This document shows positions 1 to 7,425 of a DNA stretch of 12,460 bases, piece after piece. Below the pieces are notes generated by a model, which worked only from the letters and a program-made list of their open reading frames with translations, did not search any database and was not told the origin of the DNA. The translations under genes were made by a program, and so were the position numbers. This stretch comes from Helicobacteraceae bacterium. Lineage in GTDB: Bacteria > Campylobacterota > Campylobacteria > Campylobacterales > Helicobacteraceae. Within the stretch, counting starts at the first letter, position 1. Each line of letters begins with the position of its first letter. The DNA lies in the NCBI GenBank assembly GCA_029258405.1, contig JARHYY010000070.1:1-12460 (forward strand), in the 5' to 3' direction.

Positions 1-4
1 AATA

Positions 5-766
5 TCAATAAATTCTTTCCAAATCGGGGAAGCTAAGATAAAGAGCTTCTTCGATTTTACTCTTTTGCTCTAATAGAATCTTTTTGTTCTTTGCTCTAAA
101 AGCTTCATTAGAATAAAAAACAAGATAAGAAATACTAATTGCAGCAATGATTTTATTCTTGTGTTCTATACCTATAGCCATACATTCAATTTAAGGATTC
201 ATTTCTCCACTCTCTAAGGCAATTTTATCTTTTTTGATTTTTTGGAGTTCCTTGTAAAGTTGTTCTATATTATCAAGTGTATGAGGTGTAATTTTTTCAA
301 AAGCTTTAGGGTAAATGCTTTGTAGCTCTTTCTTACTCTTTTTTTCTAATAAAGCTTTGCCTAAAGAGGTTGCATAGGCGGGATAGGTTGTGCCCACAAA
401 GGATTTTAATTGAACTTCATTATGTGCATCAAATTTTTCAAGATATAAAACATCTCCTCCTTTCAAAATTCCCATTTGGCAAGTTTGCCCACTTAAATCT
501 CTAATTTCTTTCATATATTTTCTTAACAATTCTAAAGCACTATTTTTATTTTTTACACTTAGGCTTAATTCTAAGATTTTTGTATCAAGGTAATAATTTC
601 TATTCTTACAACTTATATAATTTTTATCTTGCAAAGTTTTAAGTATAGGAGAAAGTGTGCCTACAGGAATACAAAGTTTTTTAGCAATCAAACTAAGTGT
701 TAAGCCTTCTTTAGAATGGGCTAATAATTCCAAAATTCTTAGCACTCTTAGAGTGGGCTGGTGCAT
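5..766 (-). pseudogene. IclR-family transcriptional regulator, interrupted by an in-frame stop
   Basis: IclR-type regulator divergent from the fucose operon and probably its controller, like C. jejuni Cj0480c. Residues 1-60 form a winged helix-turn-helix (helices around LTLSLIAKKL and VGTLSPILKTL). The effector-binding domain follows, with family-like stretches such as YATSLGKALL. The start at 764-766 has AAGGAG (read on the minus strand) 8-9 bases upstream. The frame meets TAA at 191-193, giving 191 residues ending ALESGEMNP. Beyond it the same frame stays open for 61 codons (IECMAIGIEHKNKIIAAISI, later FYSNEAF and LSFPDLERIY) to TGA at 5-7. These are the expected last strands and helices of an IclR effector domain, and the joined length of about 253 residues is normal for the family. 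A single change, for example CAA to TAA, explains the break. The truncated product keeps its DNA-binding domain but loses part of the ligand pocket. A sequencing error cannot be excluded. Confidence 0.88.
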
Positions 767-787
767 ATCTCTACTCCTTATTGTAAA

Positions 788-816
788 ATTGTATCATATT
801 TTATTGTGGTGGCAAA
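788..816 (-). promoter_or_regulatory. Candidate promoter of the IclR-type regulator
   Basis: Read on the minus strand, TTTGCC (811-816) and TACAAT (788-793) are separated by 17 bp and lie just upstream of the regulator's ribosome binding site. An overlapping TATGAT (793-798) is an alternative -10. The region is AT-rich, so chance matches are likely. Confidence 0.35.
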
Positions 817-877
817 CCCTTAGAAAAATATTTAAATGATTCAAGATATTGTTTTTAATATTATATATTATCTTGCT

Positions 878-905
878 TTGAAAATTGGGATTTTTTTGCT
901 ATAAT
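878..905 (+). promoter_or_regulatory. Sigma70-type promoter of the fucose operon
   Basis: TTGAAA (878-883), a 16-bp spacer and a perfect TATAAT (900-905) preceded by a T-run and GC, as is common in Campylobacterota vegetative promoters. The predicted transcription start is near 912, giving a leader of about 44 nt before the first gene. The palindromic sites downstream overlap the -10 and the start region. Confidence 0.7.
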
Positions 906-938
906 TTGTATATAAAAAAGTTTTTGTATATACAAAAA
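903..938. promoter_or_regulatory. Tandem palindromic operator-like sites
   Basis: 921-938 reads TTTTTGTATATACAAAAA, a perfect 18-bp palindrome. 903-920 is a second, degenerate copy (AATTTGTATATAAAAAAG) that matches 14 of 18 bases and is offset by exactly 18 bp. The upstream copy overlaps the -10 box and the predicted start; the downstream copy sits in the early transcribed region. Placement fits a repressor-type operator for the divergent IclR-type regulator, since IclR proteins bind palindromes as dimers or tetramers. That assignment is inferred. AT-rich DNA makes weak palindromes common, but a perfect 18-mer with a phased partner is less likely by chance. Confidence 0.55.
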
Positions 939-955
939 TTATTAAAGGATTACAA

Positions 956-1864
956 ATGGGAATTTTGAGAGGAACATTTCCAGCTTTGCTAACACCTTAT
1001 TGTAAAGATGGAAGCATTAATGAGAGAGAATTTATAAATTATTGTGAGTTTGGCATTTCTAAAGGTTTAAATGGGCTTTTTTGTAATGGTAGTGCAGGAG
1101 ATTCTCAAGCATTAAGTGTTGAAAAGCAAGTTAAACTCATGAAATTGAGTAAAGAGGTTTCAAAAGGGCAGATTCCTATTATCACAGGCATTACTTCAAG
1201 TGTTTATGAACATACAGCTTTTTTAGCTCAACAAGCTTATGAATTAGGTTTAGATGCACTTTTGCTCGCTATGCCCTATTATTATAAGTTTGATGAACAT
1301 ACACTTTTTGAATATGTTAAGAATCTTGCAATGACGGTAAAACTACCTTTATATATTTATAATATACCACTCTTTGCTCCTCCACTTTCACTCTCTTTAA
1401 TTGAAAAACTTTCTAAGATTGATAATATAGTAGGTATTAAGGATAGCAGCGGAGATGCTCTATTGTTAAACCATATATTAGATGTAGTGCCTCAAGGTTT
1501 TGATGTTTTTGTAGGCAGAGAGGAGTTTTATGCGGGGGCTTTATTTGCAGGAGCTAAAGGCTCTATGACAAGCACAGGAGCTGTTTTTCCTGAGCTTATG
1601 AGTGAAATTTATAGGGCTATGAATGAAAAAAAATATGCTAGAGCTTTAAGCATTCAAAAGAGCTTGTTAAGGGCTATAAGATTTGGCATGGATATAGCTT
1701 TTCCTATGGGTTTTGCCTTGCTTTTGAAGGCTCGAGGTTTTAAGTTTGCTGATTTTACCCCGCATCCTCTTTCACAAATTACACAAAAAGCTTTGAGAGA
1801 ACGCTTAGATGAAGCTAGAGATATTATTAAGAATTTAGAAAATGAAGCAGGAATAAAGCTATGA
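956..1864 (+). CDS. DapA-family aldolase, probable 2-keto-3-deoxy-L-fuconate aldolase
   Basis: A 302-residue cytoplasmic TIM-barrel protein of the DapA/N-acetylneuraminate lyase family, normal in length. Visible family marks are GSAGDS (45-50, the GTTGES-type substrate loop), the catalytic Tyr135 in YIYNIP and the Schiff-base Lys162 in VGIKDSSGD. The counterpart in C. jejuni (Cj0481) is assigned to cleavage of 2-keto-3-deoxy-L-fuconate to pyruvate and L-lactaldehyde. The operon context supports that role here over lysine biosynthesis. The start at 956 has AAAGGA at 943-948. The stop overlaps the next start by 4 bases (ATGA, 1861-1864), so translation is probably coupled. It is the first gene of the operon, behind the promoter at 878-905. 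Exact substrate is inferred. Confidence 0.88.
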   Translation: MGILRGTFPALLTPYCKDGSINEREFINYCEFGISKGLNGLFCNGSAGDSQALSVEKQVKLMKLSKEVSKGQIPIITGITSSVYEHTAFLAQQAYELGLDALLLAMPYYYKFDEHTLFEYVKNLAMTVKLPLYIYNIPLFAPPLSLSLIEKLSKIDNIVGIKDSSGDALLLNHILDVVPQGFDVFVGREEFYAGALFAGAKGSMTSTGAVFPELMSEIYRAMNEKKYARALSIQKSLLRAIRFGMDIAFPMGFALLLKARGFKFADFTPHPLSQITQKALRERLDEARDIIKNLENEAGIKL

Positions 1865-2124
1865 AAGGTTTTATTATAGTAAGTGAAAAGGATAATGTAG
1901 CTACAGCTTTGCAAAATTTTCAAAAGGGGCAAAGTATTGCAGGGGTGGTTTTGCAAGAAGATATACAAAGTGGGCATAAATTCGCACTTAAAGATATTAA
2001 GGCACAAGAATTAGTTATTAAATATGCTGAAGCTATTGGTAGTGCAAGTTGTGATATAAAGGCGGGAGCATGGGTGCATATTCATAATATTTTAGGTATT
2101 AGAGGACGAGGAGATAAGGAGTGA
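1861..2124 (+). CDS. Small SAF-domain subunit of altronate/fuconate-type dehydratase
   Basis: An 87-residue protein matching the N-terminal SAF domain of UxaA/GarD dehydratases, which in many bacteria is fused to the large catalytic domain. The diagnostic stretch is IKAGAWVHIHN near residues 67-76, equivalent to the family's GE-x-VHxHN motif. It starts within the 4-base overlap with the aldolase gene and runs directly into the large-subunit gene, as in the split C. jejuni pair cj0482-cj0483. It probably acts only together with the next protein, converting L-fuconate to its 2-keto-3-deoxy product. A weak AGGA (1849-1852) precedes the start. The small size and lack of other motifs leave the substrate to context. 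Confidence 0.85.
   Translation: MKGFIIVSEKDNVATALQNFQKGQSIAGVVLQEDIQSGHKFALKDIKAQELVIKYAEAIGSASCDIKAGAWVHIHNILGIRGRGDKE
2116..2121 (+). promoter_or_regulatory. Ribosome binding site that fixes the start of the large dehydratase subunit
   Basis: AAGGAG ends at 2121 and lies 5 bases before ATG 2127. The in-frame GTG at 2121 shares its first base with this site and could not use it, so ATG 2127 is the better start. Confidence 0.75.
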
Positions 2125-2126
2125 AT

Positions 2127-3293
2127 ATGAAAAAAATAATGGGCTATAGAAGGGAAGATGGAAAATTTGGCTTAAGAAACAAAGTTATCATTATACCTAG
2201 TGTGCATTGTGCGAATAAAGTATGTGAAAATATAGCTAGAAAATGTCAAGGTGCTGTATATATCAATCATCAGCATGGCTGTTCGCAGCTTGAATTTGAT
2301 GCCTTACAAACTAGAGATGTTTTAATAGGACATGGAAGCAATGCTAATGTCTTTGGGGTTTTGATAATAGGTTTAGGTTGTGAAGTAATACAGGCTAAGG
2401 CAGTAGCTGAAAAAATCAAAGAAGCTACCCCTTATAAAAAGATAGAATTTTTAGTAATACAAGAATGTGGTGGCATGCAAAACACTATTAAAAAAGGTGT
2501 GCAAATTGTCCAAGCTATGTTAGATGAGGCTTTAAAAACACAAAAAGTACAGGGCGATTTTTCTGATTTGATTTTAGGTACAGAATGTGGAGGAAGCGAT
2601 AGTTATAGCGGACTTAGTGCAAATCCTGCTTTAGGGAGTTTAAGTAATTTTGTGATTGATGAGGGTGGAGCTGTGATTTTAGCTGAAACAACAGAACTTA
2701 TAGGCTGTGAAGAAATTTTAGCAAGAAGGGCTAAGAATGAGGAGGTAGCAAAAAAGGTTTATGATAAGATTTTAGGTTATGAAAATCTAGTGAAATCCTT
2801 TCATGCTGATATTAGGGGGGCAAACCCAAGCCCGGGCAATATAGCAGGGGGTTTGAGCACTATAGAAGAAAAATCCTTAGGCTGTGTTTATAAAGCAGGC
2901 ACTAGAACCTTAATGGATGTGATTGATTATGCTAAGCCTGTGCTTTCTAAGGGGCTTACATTCATGAACACACCGGGTAATGATATAGAGCAATTAAGTG
3001 CTATGGTTGCAGGGGGTGCAAATATTTGTGTTTTTACTACAGGTAGGGGTACTCCCACAGGTTCAGCTATCGTACCCACAATTAAGATGAGCTCTAATAC
3101 TTTTTGCTATGAAAATATGTATGATTGTATTGATATTAATGCAGGCAGTATTATTGATGGATTAAAGAGCAAAGAAGAAGTAAGAGATGAGCTTATTGAT
3201 TTGATTGTAAAAGTTTCACAGGGACAATTAGTCAAAGCAGAAATTAATGAGCAAAATGATTTTTCTGTGTGGAGACTTGCTACAACTTGCTGA
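2127..3293 (+). CDS. Large subunit of altronate/fuconate-type dehydratase (UxaA/GarD C-terminal family)
   Basis: A 388-residue catalytic subunit of the UxaA/GarD sugar-acid dehydratase family. Family marks in order are GYRREDGKFGLRN (6-18), the H-x-GC element HQHGC (48-52), ECGG (113-116), GTECGGSDSYSG (151-162), GNIAGGLSTIEEKSLG (237-252) and TTGRGTPTG (304-312). Several conserved Cys and His residues fit the metal-dependent chemistry of this family. Cj0483 is the C. jejuni counterpart and dehydrates L-fuconate; I infer the same substrate. The frame is also open from a GTG at 2121, but the AAGGAG at 2116-2121 favours ATG 2127. The SAF domain is encoded separately just upstream, so the split is a normal arrangement and not a frameshift. 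Its stop at 3291-3293 runs into the ribosome binding site of the next gene. Confidence 0.9.
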   Translation: MKKIMGYRREDGKFGLRNKVIIIPSVHCANKVCENIARKCQGAVYINHQHGCSQLEFDALQTRDVLIGHGSNANVFGVLIIGLGCEVIQAKAVAEKIKEATPYKKIEFLVIQECGGMQNTIKKGVQIVQAMLDEALKTQKVQGDFSDLILGTECGGSDSYSGLSANPALGSLSNFVIDEGGAVILAETTELIGCEEILARRAKNEEVAKKVYDKILGYENLVKSFHADIRGANPSPGNIAGGLSTIEEKSLGCVYKAGTRTLMDVIDYAKPVLSKGLTFMNTPGNDIEQLSAMVAGGANICVFTTGRGTPTGSAIVPTIKMSSNTFCYENMYDCIDINAGSIIDGLKSKEEVRDELIDLIVKVSQGQLVKAEINEQNDFSVWRLATTC

Positions 3294-3302
3294 AGGATTA
3301 AT

Positions 3303-4607
3303 ATGGAGGCTTTACAAACAAAGGAATTGCAATTAATTTGTAAAAAAATTTCTTGGCGTATCCTACCTTTAATTGTATTAATGTTTTGCCTTTCTATGCT
3401 TGATAGAACAAATATTAGTTTTGTTAAAACCCATATAGAAATTGATGCTGGTATTAGTGCTACAGCTTATGCTTTAGGTGCTGGGATATTTTTCATAGGC
3501 TATGCTTTGTTTGAGATACCTTCAAACTTGCTCTTGCATAAGTTAGGTGCTAAGCTTTGGCTCTCTCGCATAATGATTTCTTGGGGTTTAGTTACTATGG
3601 CAATGATTTTTATACAAGGAGAGCAAAGTTTTTATATTCTAAGATTCTTATTAGGCGTTGCAGAGGCAGGCTTTAGCCCCGGGGTTATTTTATATCTTAG
3701 CTATTTTTTTCCAGCAATATATCGCTCTAAAGCTTATGGGATTTATCAGATGGGTGTGCCTATCGCCCTTGTATTTGGCTCTATTGTGAGTGGAGCGATT
3801 TTAGACTATATGCCTGAAATATATTTTAAAAATTGGCAATGGATGTTCATTATCCAAGGTGGTTTTACTATCATAGTGGGGATTTTTTGTTTTGTTTATC
3901 TTGATTCACATCCAAAAAATGCTAAGTGGCTTAATGTGAATGAGAAACAAATATTGCTATCGCATTTAGAGTTTGATAATCATAAAGTACAAGATTATTC
4001 TATCAAAGAAACATTTGTAAAATTAGTAGTATGGAAATTTGTATTTGTATATTTTTGCATACAACTTAGTGTTTATGGGGTTTTATTTTATCTTCCAAGT
4101 AAAATTGCTGAGATTTTACAGCTTAATGTGGGTTTTAAGGTAGGGCTTTTAAATGCACTCCCTTGGATTTTTGTATTTTTTGCCCTACCATTACTAACTT
4201 CTTTAGCAGATAAAATGCGTTCATGGAATTTATATGCCATTTTCTTATTGCTTTTAGCTAGTGTAAGTATGATAGCTTCTGCTTTTGTAAGTAATTTAGC
4301 TTTATTTTTGTTTTTTATGAGTTTAGCAGCAATTGGTTTTATTGTGATTCAGCCTATATTTTGGAATCTCCCCACCCAAGTTTTAAAAGGCAAATCAGCA
4401 GCTACAGCTATTGGGCTAATTGGTTCTTTAGGAAATTTAGGTGGCTTTGTAGCACCTAATTTAAAAGCTTATATAGAAAAACTCTATGGCACACAGCTTG
4501 GTTTAATTGTTTTGGCTCTTATAGCTTTGCTTGGTGTTTTAATGCTGATACATGTAAAAATGACTTTAAAATTAGATAAAGGACAATACAATGGATTTAA
4601 AGATTAA
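3303..4607 (+). CDS. MFS transporter of the anion:cation symporter (ACS) family
   Basis: A 434-residue inner-membrane protein with about 12 hydrophobic segments in two halves separated by a charged loop near residues 200-235. The N-terminal signature LDRTNISF, followed by ALGAGIFFIGYALFEIPSNL, is typical of the ACS family, which carries sugar acids such as hexuronates, galactonate and glucarate. It corresponds in position to Cj0484, whose role I do not recall being firmly settled. In this operon a sugar-acid substrate, for example L-fuconate or a related aldonate, is a reasonable guess. AAGGA at 3293-3297 overlaps the preceding stop. The 3' end overlaps the next gene by 17 bases, which suggests coupled translation. 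Confidence 0.87.
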   Translation: MEALQTKELQLICKKISWRILPLIVLMFCLSMLDRTNISFVKTHIEIDAGISATAYALGAGIFFIGYALFEIPSNLLLHKLGAKLWLSRIMISWGLVTMAMIFIQGEQSFYILRFLLGVAEAGFSPGVILYLSYFFPAIYRSKAYGIYQMGVPIALVFGSIVSGAILDYMPEIYFKNWQWMFIIQGGFTIIVGIFCFVYLDSHPKNAKWLNVNEKQILLSHLEFDNHKVQDYSIKETFVKLVVWKFVFVYFCIQLSVYGVLFYLPSKIAEILQLNVGFKVGLLNALPWIFVFFALPLLTSLADKMRSWNLYAIFLLLLASVSMIASAFVSNLALFLFFMSLAAIGFIVIQPIFWNLPTQVLKGKSAATAIGLIGSLGNLGGFVAPNLKAYIEKLYGTQLGLIVLALIALLGVLMLIHVKMTLKLDKGQYNGFKD

Positions 4608-5376
4608 GAATAAGGTTTGCATTATCACAGGTGGTGCTAAGGGCATAGGTTTAGGCATTACAAAGCTTTGGGCTAGTGAAGGTGGAATTCCTGTAATTTT
4701 TTCTCGATCTAGCATGAGCGAAGAGCTCAAACAAGAATTAGAGCTTTTGTGTAAAAATTTTAGCTTTTATAAAATAGATTTGAAAAATTATGAACAAATA
4801 CCCAATTTAGTTAAAGAGGTTGCACAAAAATATGGGAGCATTTATGCTCTTGTTAATAATGCAGGAGCTAATGATAATTTACATATTGAAAATAGCACCA
4901 CACAAGATTTAATCAAGTCTTATGAAAATAATTTATTTCATTATTACGCCATGACAAAAGAATGCCTACCTTATATTAAAAAAGAACAGGGCAGCATTTT
5001 AAATATAGTTAGTAAAACAGGCATTACAGGACAGGGCAGAACTTCAGCTTATGCTTCAGCAAAGGCTGCACAAATGGGCTTTACTAGGGAATGGGCTTGT
5101 GCTTTTGCCAAAGATAATGTGCGTGTAAATGCCCTAGCACCAGCTGAAGTGATGACACCCCTTTATGAAAAATGGCTTTTAAATTTTCCTAACCCAAAAG
5201 AACAATATAAAAAAATTGCTAAGGCTATTCCTTTAGGGCATCGCTTTACAACTATAGAAGAAATTGCAAATACTGCTGTTTTTACCCTAAGCCCCCTTGC
5301 TTCACATACTACAGGACAAATTTTAATGGTAGATGGTGGGTATATCCATTTGGATAGAGCATTAAATTGGGATTGA
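4591..5376 (+). CDS. fucX: Short-chain dehydrogenase, FucX-like L-fucose dehydrogenase
   Basis: A 261-residue classical SDR with the nucleotide-binding motif TGGAKGIG (13-20), NNAG (89-92), and catalytic Ser141, Tyr154 and Lys158 in the Tyr-x3-Lys arrangement; the Asn near 113-114 completes the tetrad. The C-terminal GQILMVDGGY is also typical. In C. jejuni the corresponding Cj0485 (FucX) oxidises L-fucose, and D-arabinose, to the lactone with a nicotinamide cofactor. It begins within the end of the ACS transporter gene (17-base overlap), with AAAGGA at 4578-4583 and a 7-base spacer. It is followed directly by fucP. Membership of the SDR family is certain; the substrate rests on synteny. Confidence 0.87.
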   Translation: MDLKIKNKVCIITGGAKGIGLGITKLWASEGGIPVIFSRSSMSEELKQELELLCKNFSFYKIDLKNYEQIPNLVKEVAQKYGSIYALVNNAGANDNLHIENSTTQDLIKSYENNLFHYYAMTKECLPYIKKEQGSILNIVSKTGITGQGRTSAYASAKAAQMGFTREWACAFAKDNVRVNALAPAEVMTPLYEKWLLNFPNPKEQYKKIAKAIPLGHRFTTIEEIANTAVFTLSPLASHTTGQILMVDGGYIHLDRALNWD

Positions 5377-5406
5377 ATTTCAATACAAATACTATGAGGA
5401 GTCAAT

Positions 5407-6651
5407 ATGAATGCGAATTCAAAGAATATTAAAATCGCTATCGTTTTAGTTACTTCACTTTTCTTTTTATGGGGCGTGAGTTATGGGCTCATTGATGTAA
5501 TGAATAAAAATTTTCAAAACCATCTTCATATTACGCAACATGAGAGCGGATTTTTACAATTTGCTTATTTTGGGGCATATTTTATTATTGCTTTACCTGC
5601 AGGCTATATAGCAAATCGTTTTTCTTATAAAATGGGCATTATCTTTGGCTTAGCTTTATATGCCATTGGTTGTTTGCTGATTATACCAGCTACAAATATA
5701 GCAAGCTTTCATCTTTTTTTATTTGCATTTTTTATTTTAGCTTGCGGTATAGGCTCTTTAGAAACAAGTGCAAATCCTTATATGGTAAAACTTGGTGATG
5801 AAAAAAATGCAAGTTTTAGAATCAATGCAGCACAAAGCTTTAATGGCTTGGGGCAATTTGTAGGACCAATCATTGGCGGAGCTTTGTTTTTATCCATAAC
5901 AAAACAAGAAGAAGGAGCAAACGCTGAGCAAATAGAGCAAGCACTTATAGCAAATATGAGTAATGTTGGGCTTGTTTATGTGGGTATTGCTACTATAGTA
6001 CTTTTAATTTTAATACTTTTTGCTTTAAATAAAATTCCAGAAGGTGCGCAAGTAAGTAGTGATTATGCTAAAGAAGATACAAGCAAAGCTTTTGGAGTTT
6101 TCAAACATAGTCATTTTAATTTTGGACTTATAGCACAATTTCTTTATGTGGCTAATCAAGTTGCTGCAGGAGCATTTTTTATTAATTATGCTACAGAACA
6201 TTATGAGGGGCTTAGTGATGAAAAAGCAGCATATTATTTTTCTCTAGCTTTGGTAGCTTTCATGCTTGGGCGTATTTTTTCCACACCTTTAATGAAAAAA
6301 ATTAAAGGAGAGAGTATGTTGGGAATTTATTCTTTAATCAATGTTCTTTTATGCGTAGGACTTTATTTGAGTAGTGCTTTATTCAGTGTTATTTTATTAA
6401 TCGCATTGTTTTTCTTTATGAGTATTTCTTTTCCTACTATTTTTGCTGTTTCTACAAAAAATTTACCTTTTAATCAGGTTAAATTAGCAGGTTCGCTTTT
6501 AGTTATGAGTATAGTAGGAGGTGCTATTAGTCCTTTAATTGTAGGAGCTATAAATGATCATTTTGGCACTAGTATGGGCTATTTAGCTATGAGTCCTTTA
6601 TTTTTGTATGTGGCTTGGTATGGTTTTTTTGGTTCTAAAATAAGGGTTTAA
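5407..6651 (+). CDS. fucP: FucP-type L-fucose:H+ symporter
   Basis: A 414-residue inner-membrane MFS protein of the fucose:H+ symporter family, with about 12 membrane segments and a central loop near 205-230. As I recall the E. coli sequence (438 residues), the residues important for proton coupling and sugar binding, Asp46 and Glu135, fall here at Asp30 (in YGLIDVMN) and Glu119 (in GSLETSANP). Both have the same offset of 16, which supports true FucP function. Other FucP-like stretches are YFGAYFIIALPAGYI, AQSFNGLG and FMSISFPTIFA. It provides L-fucose, and possibly D-arabinose, for the dehydrogenase encoded just upstream. The start has GAGGAG at 5396-5401 with a 5-base spacer, the strongest ribosome binding site in the operon. 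Confidence 0.94.
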   Translation: MNANSKNIKIAIVLVTSLFFLWGVSYGLIDVMNKNFQNHLHITQHESGFLQFAYFGAYFIIALPAGYIANRFSYKMGIIFGLALYAIGCLLIIPATNIASFHLFLFAFFILACGIGSLETSANPYMVKLGDEKNASFRINAAQSFNGLGQFVGPIIGGALFLSITKQEEGANAEQIEQALIANMSNVGLVYVGIATIVLLILILFALNKIPEGAQVSSDYAKEDTSKAFGVFKHSHFNFGLIAQFLYVANQVAAGAFFINYATEHYEGLSDEKAAYYFSLALVAFMLGRIFSTPLMKKIKGESMLGIYSLINVLLCVGLYLSSALFSVILLIALFFFMSISFPTIFAVSTKNLPFNQVKLAGSLLVMSIVGGAISPLIVGAINDHFGTSMGYLAMSPLFLYVAWYGFFGSKIRV

Positions 6652-6652
6652 A

Positions 6653-7423
6653 ATGCAAAAAATTTTTGATGCACATCTTCATCTTTGGGATTTAGAGCAA
6701 GTAAGCATTCCTTGGCTTAATGATCATAAGAATCTACAGAGAAATTTTACATTTAATGATTATAGAGAAAAATTAACAGATTTTGAAATTTTAGGGGCAA
6801 TGTATGTTGAGCTTAATAGCGATAGCGTAGATACAGAGGCAGATTTTGCCCTTAATCTACAACAAACTTATGGCTTTAAACTCTGTTTAGCTGATTTGAA
6901 GCACAAAGAAAGAATTTGTGCCTTTAGAGAAGTTTTGCATGCAAGCATTAAGGGGGCTAAGAGATTTTTTGATAAGGATTTTAAACAAATATTAAAAGAG
7001 CTTGAATATTCTCATCTGGTTTTTGAAGCCTGTATGAAAAATGAAGAACTTCATATGCTAGAATCTACCCTTAAAGCTTATCCTAAATTAAAAATTTGTC
7101 TTAATCATTTTGGAACACCTTCTAAGGAGTATTTAGATCAATATAAAAAAACTTTAGAAAAATTTTCTCATTATCCGCAATTTTTTATAAAACTTTCAGC
7201 TCCTGATAATTTCTCACAAGAAACTCCAAAAGATTTTCTTTTTGAAATTTTTGCTTTTCTAAAGGTTTGTTTTGGAGAAGAAAGACTTTTATTTGGCTCT
7301 AATTTTCCTGTGGCGAAATTAGCTCCAAATGAGTGGGCAAAGCTCATTATACAAAGTGAAGTTTTTGAAAATTTAGATGCTATTCTTTATAAAAACGCTC
7401 TTAATCTATATACAAGGAATTAA
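6653..7423 (+). CDS. COG3618-type amidohydrolase, probable L-fuconolactone hydrolase
   Basis: A 256-residue cytoplasmic amidohydrolase-superfamily protein matching the lactonase group that includes L-fucono- and L-rhamnonolactonases. Visible marks are HxH at 8-10 within FDAHLHLWD, VELN around 52-55, NHFG with His152, KLS (180-182) and LLFGSNFPV (213-220). Cj0487 holds the same place in C. jejuni and opens the lactone made by FucX to L-fuconate. The protein is somewhat shorter than typical relatives (about 275-290). It shows GAK near 101 where many relatives have GIR, and Asn217 where many have Asp (GSD). It follows fucP after one base, with only a modest AAGGG (6642-6646) upstream, so it is probably translated after coupling to fucP. 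The role is inferred from family and position. Confidence 0.85.
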   Translation: MQKIFDAHLHLWDLEQVSIPWLNDHKNLQRNFTFNDYREKLTDFEILGAMYVELNSDSVDTEADFALNLQQTYGFKLCLADLKHKERICAFREVLHASIKGAKRFFDKDFKQILKELEYSHLVFEACMKNEELHMLESTLKAYPKLKICLNHFGTPSKEYLDQYKKTLEKFSHYPQFFIKLSAPDNFSQETPKDFLFEIFAFLKVCFGEERLLFGSNFPVAKLAPNEWAKLIIQSEVFENLDAILYKNALNLYTRN

Positions 7424-7425
7424 AA

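Noticed and set aside
657..839. Open frame of 60 codons on the plus strand
   Set aside because: It lies antisense to the 5' end of the regulator gene and runs through its promoter region; the composition shows no recognisable protein.
1654..2007. Open frame of 117 codons on the minus strand
   Set aside because: Antisense to the aldolase and SAF-subunit genes, both of which have clear family motifs; no recognisable domain.
1861..3293. Split dehydratase considered as a frameshifted single gene
   Set aside because: Each part has its own start and ribosome binding site, the split falls at the known boundary between the SAF and catalytic domains, and the same split occurs in C. jejuni.
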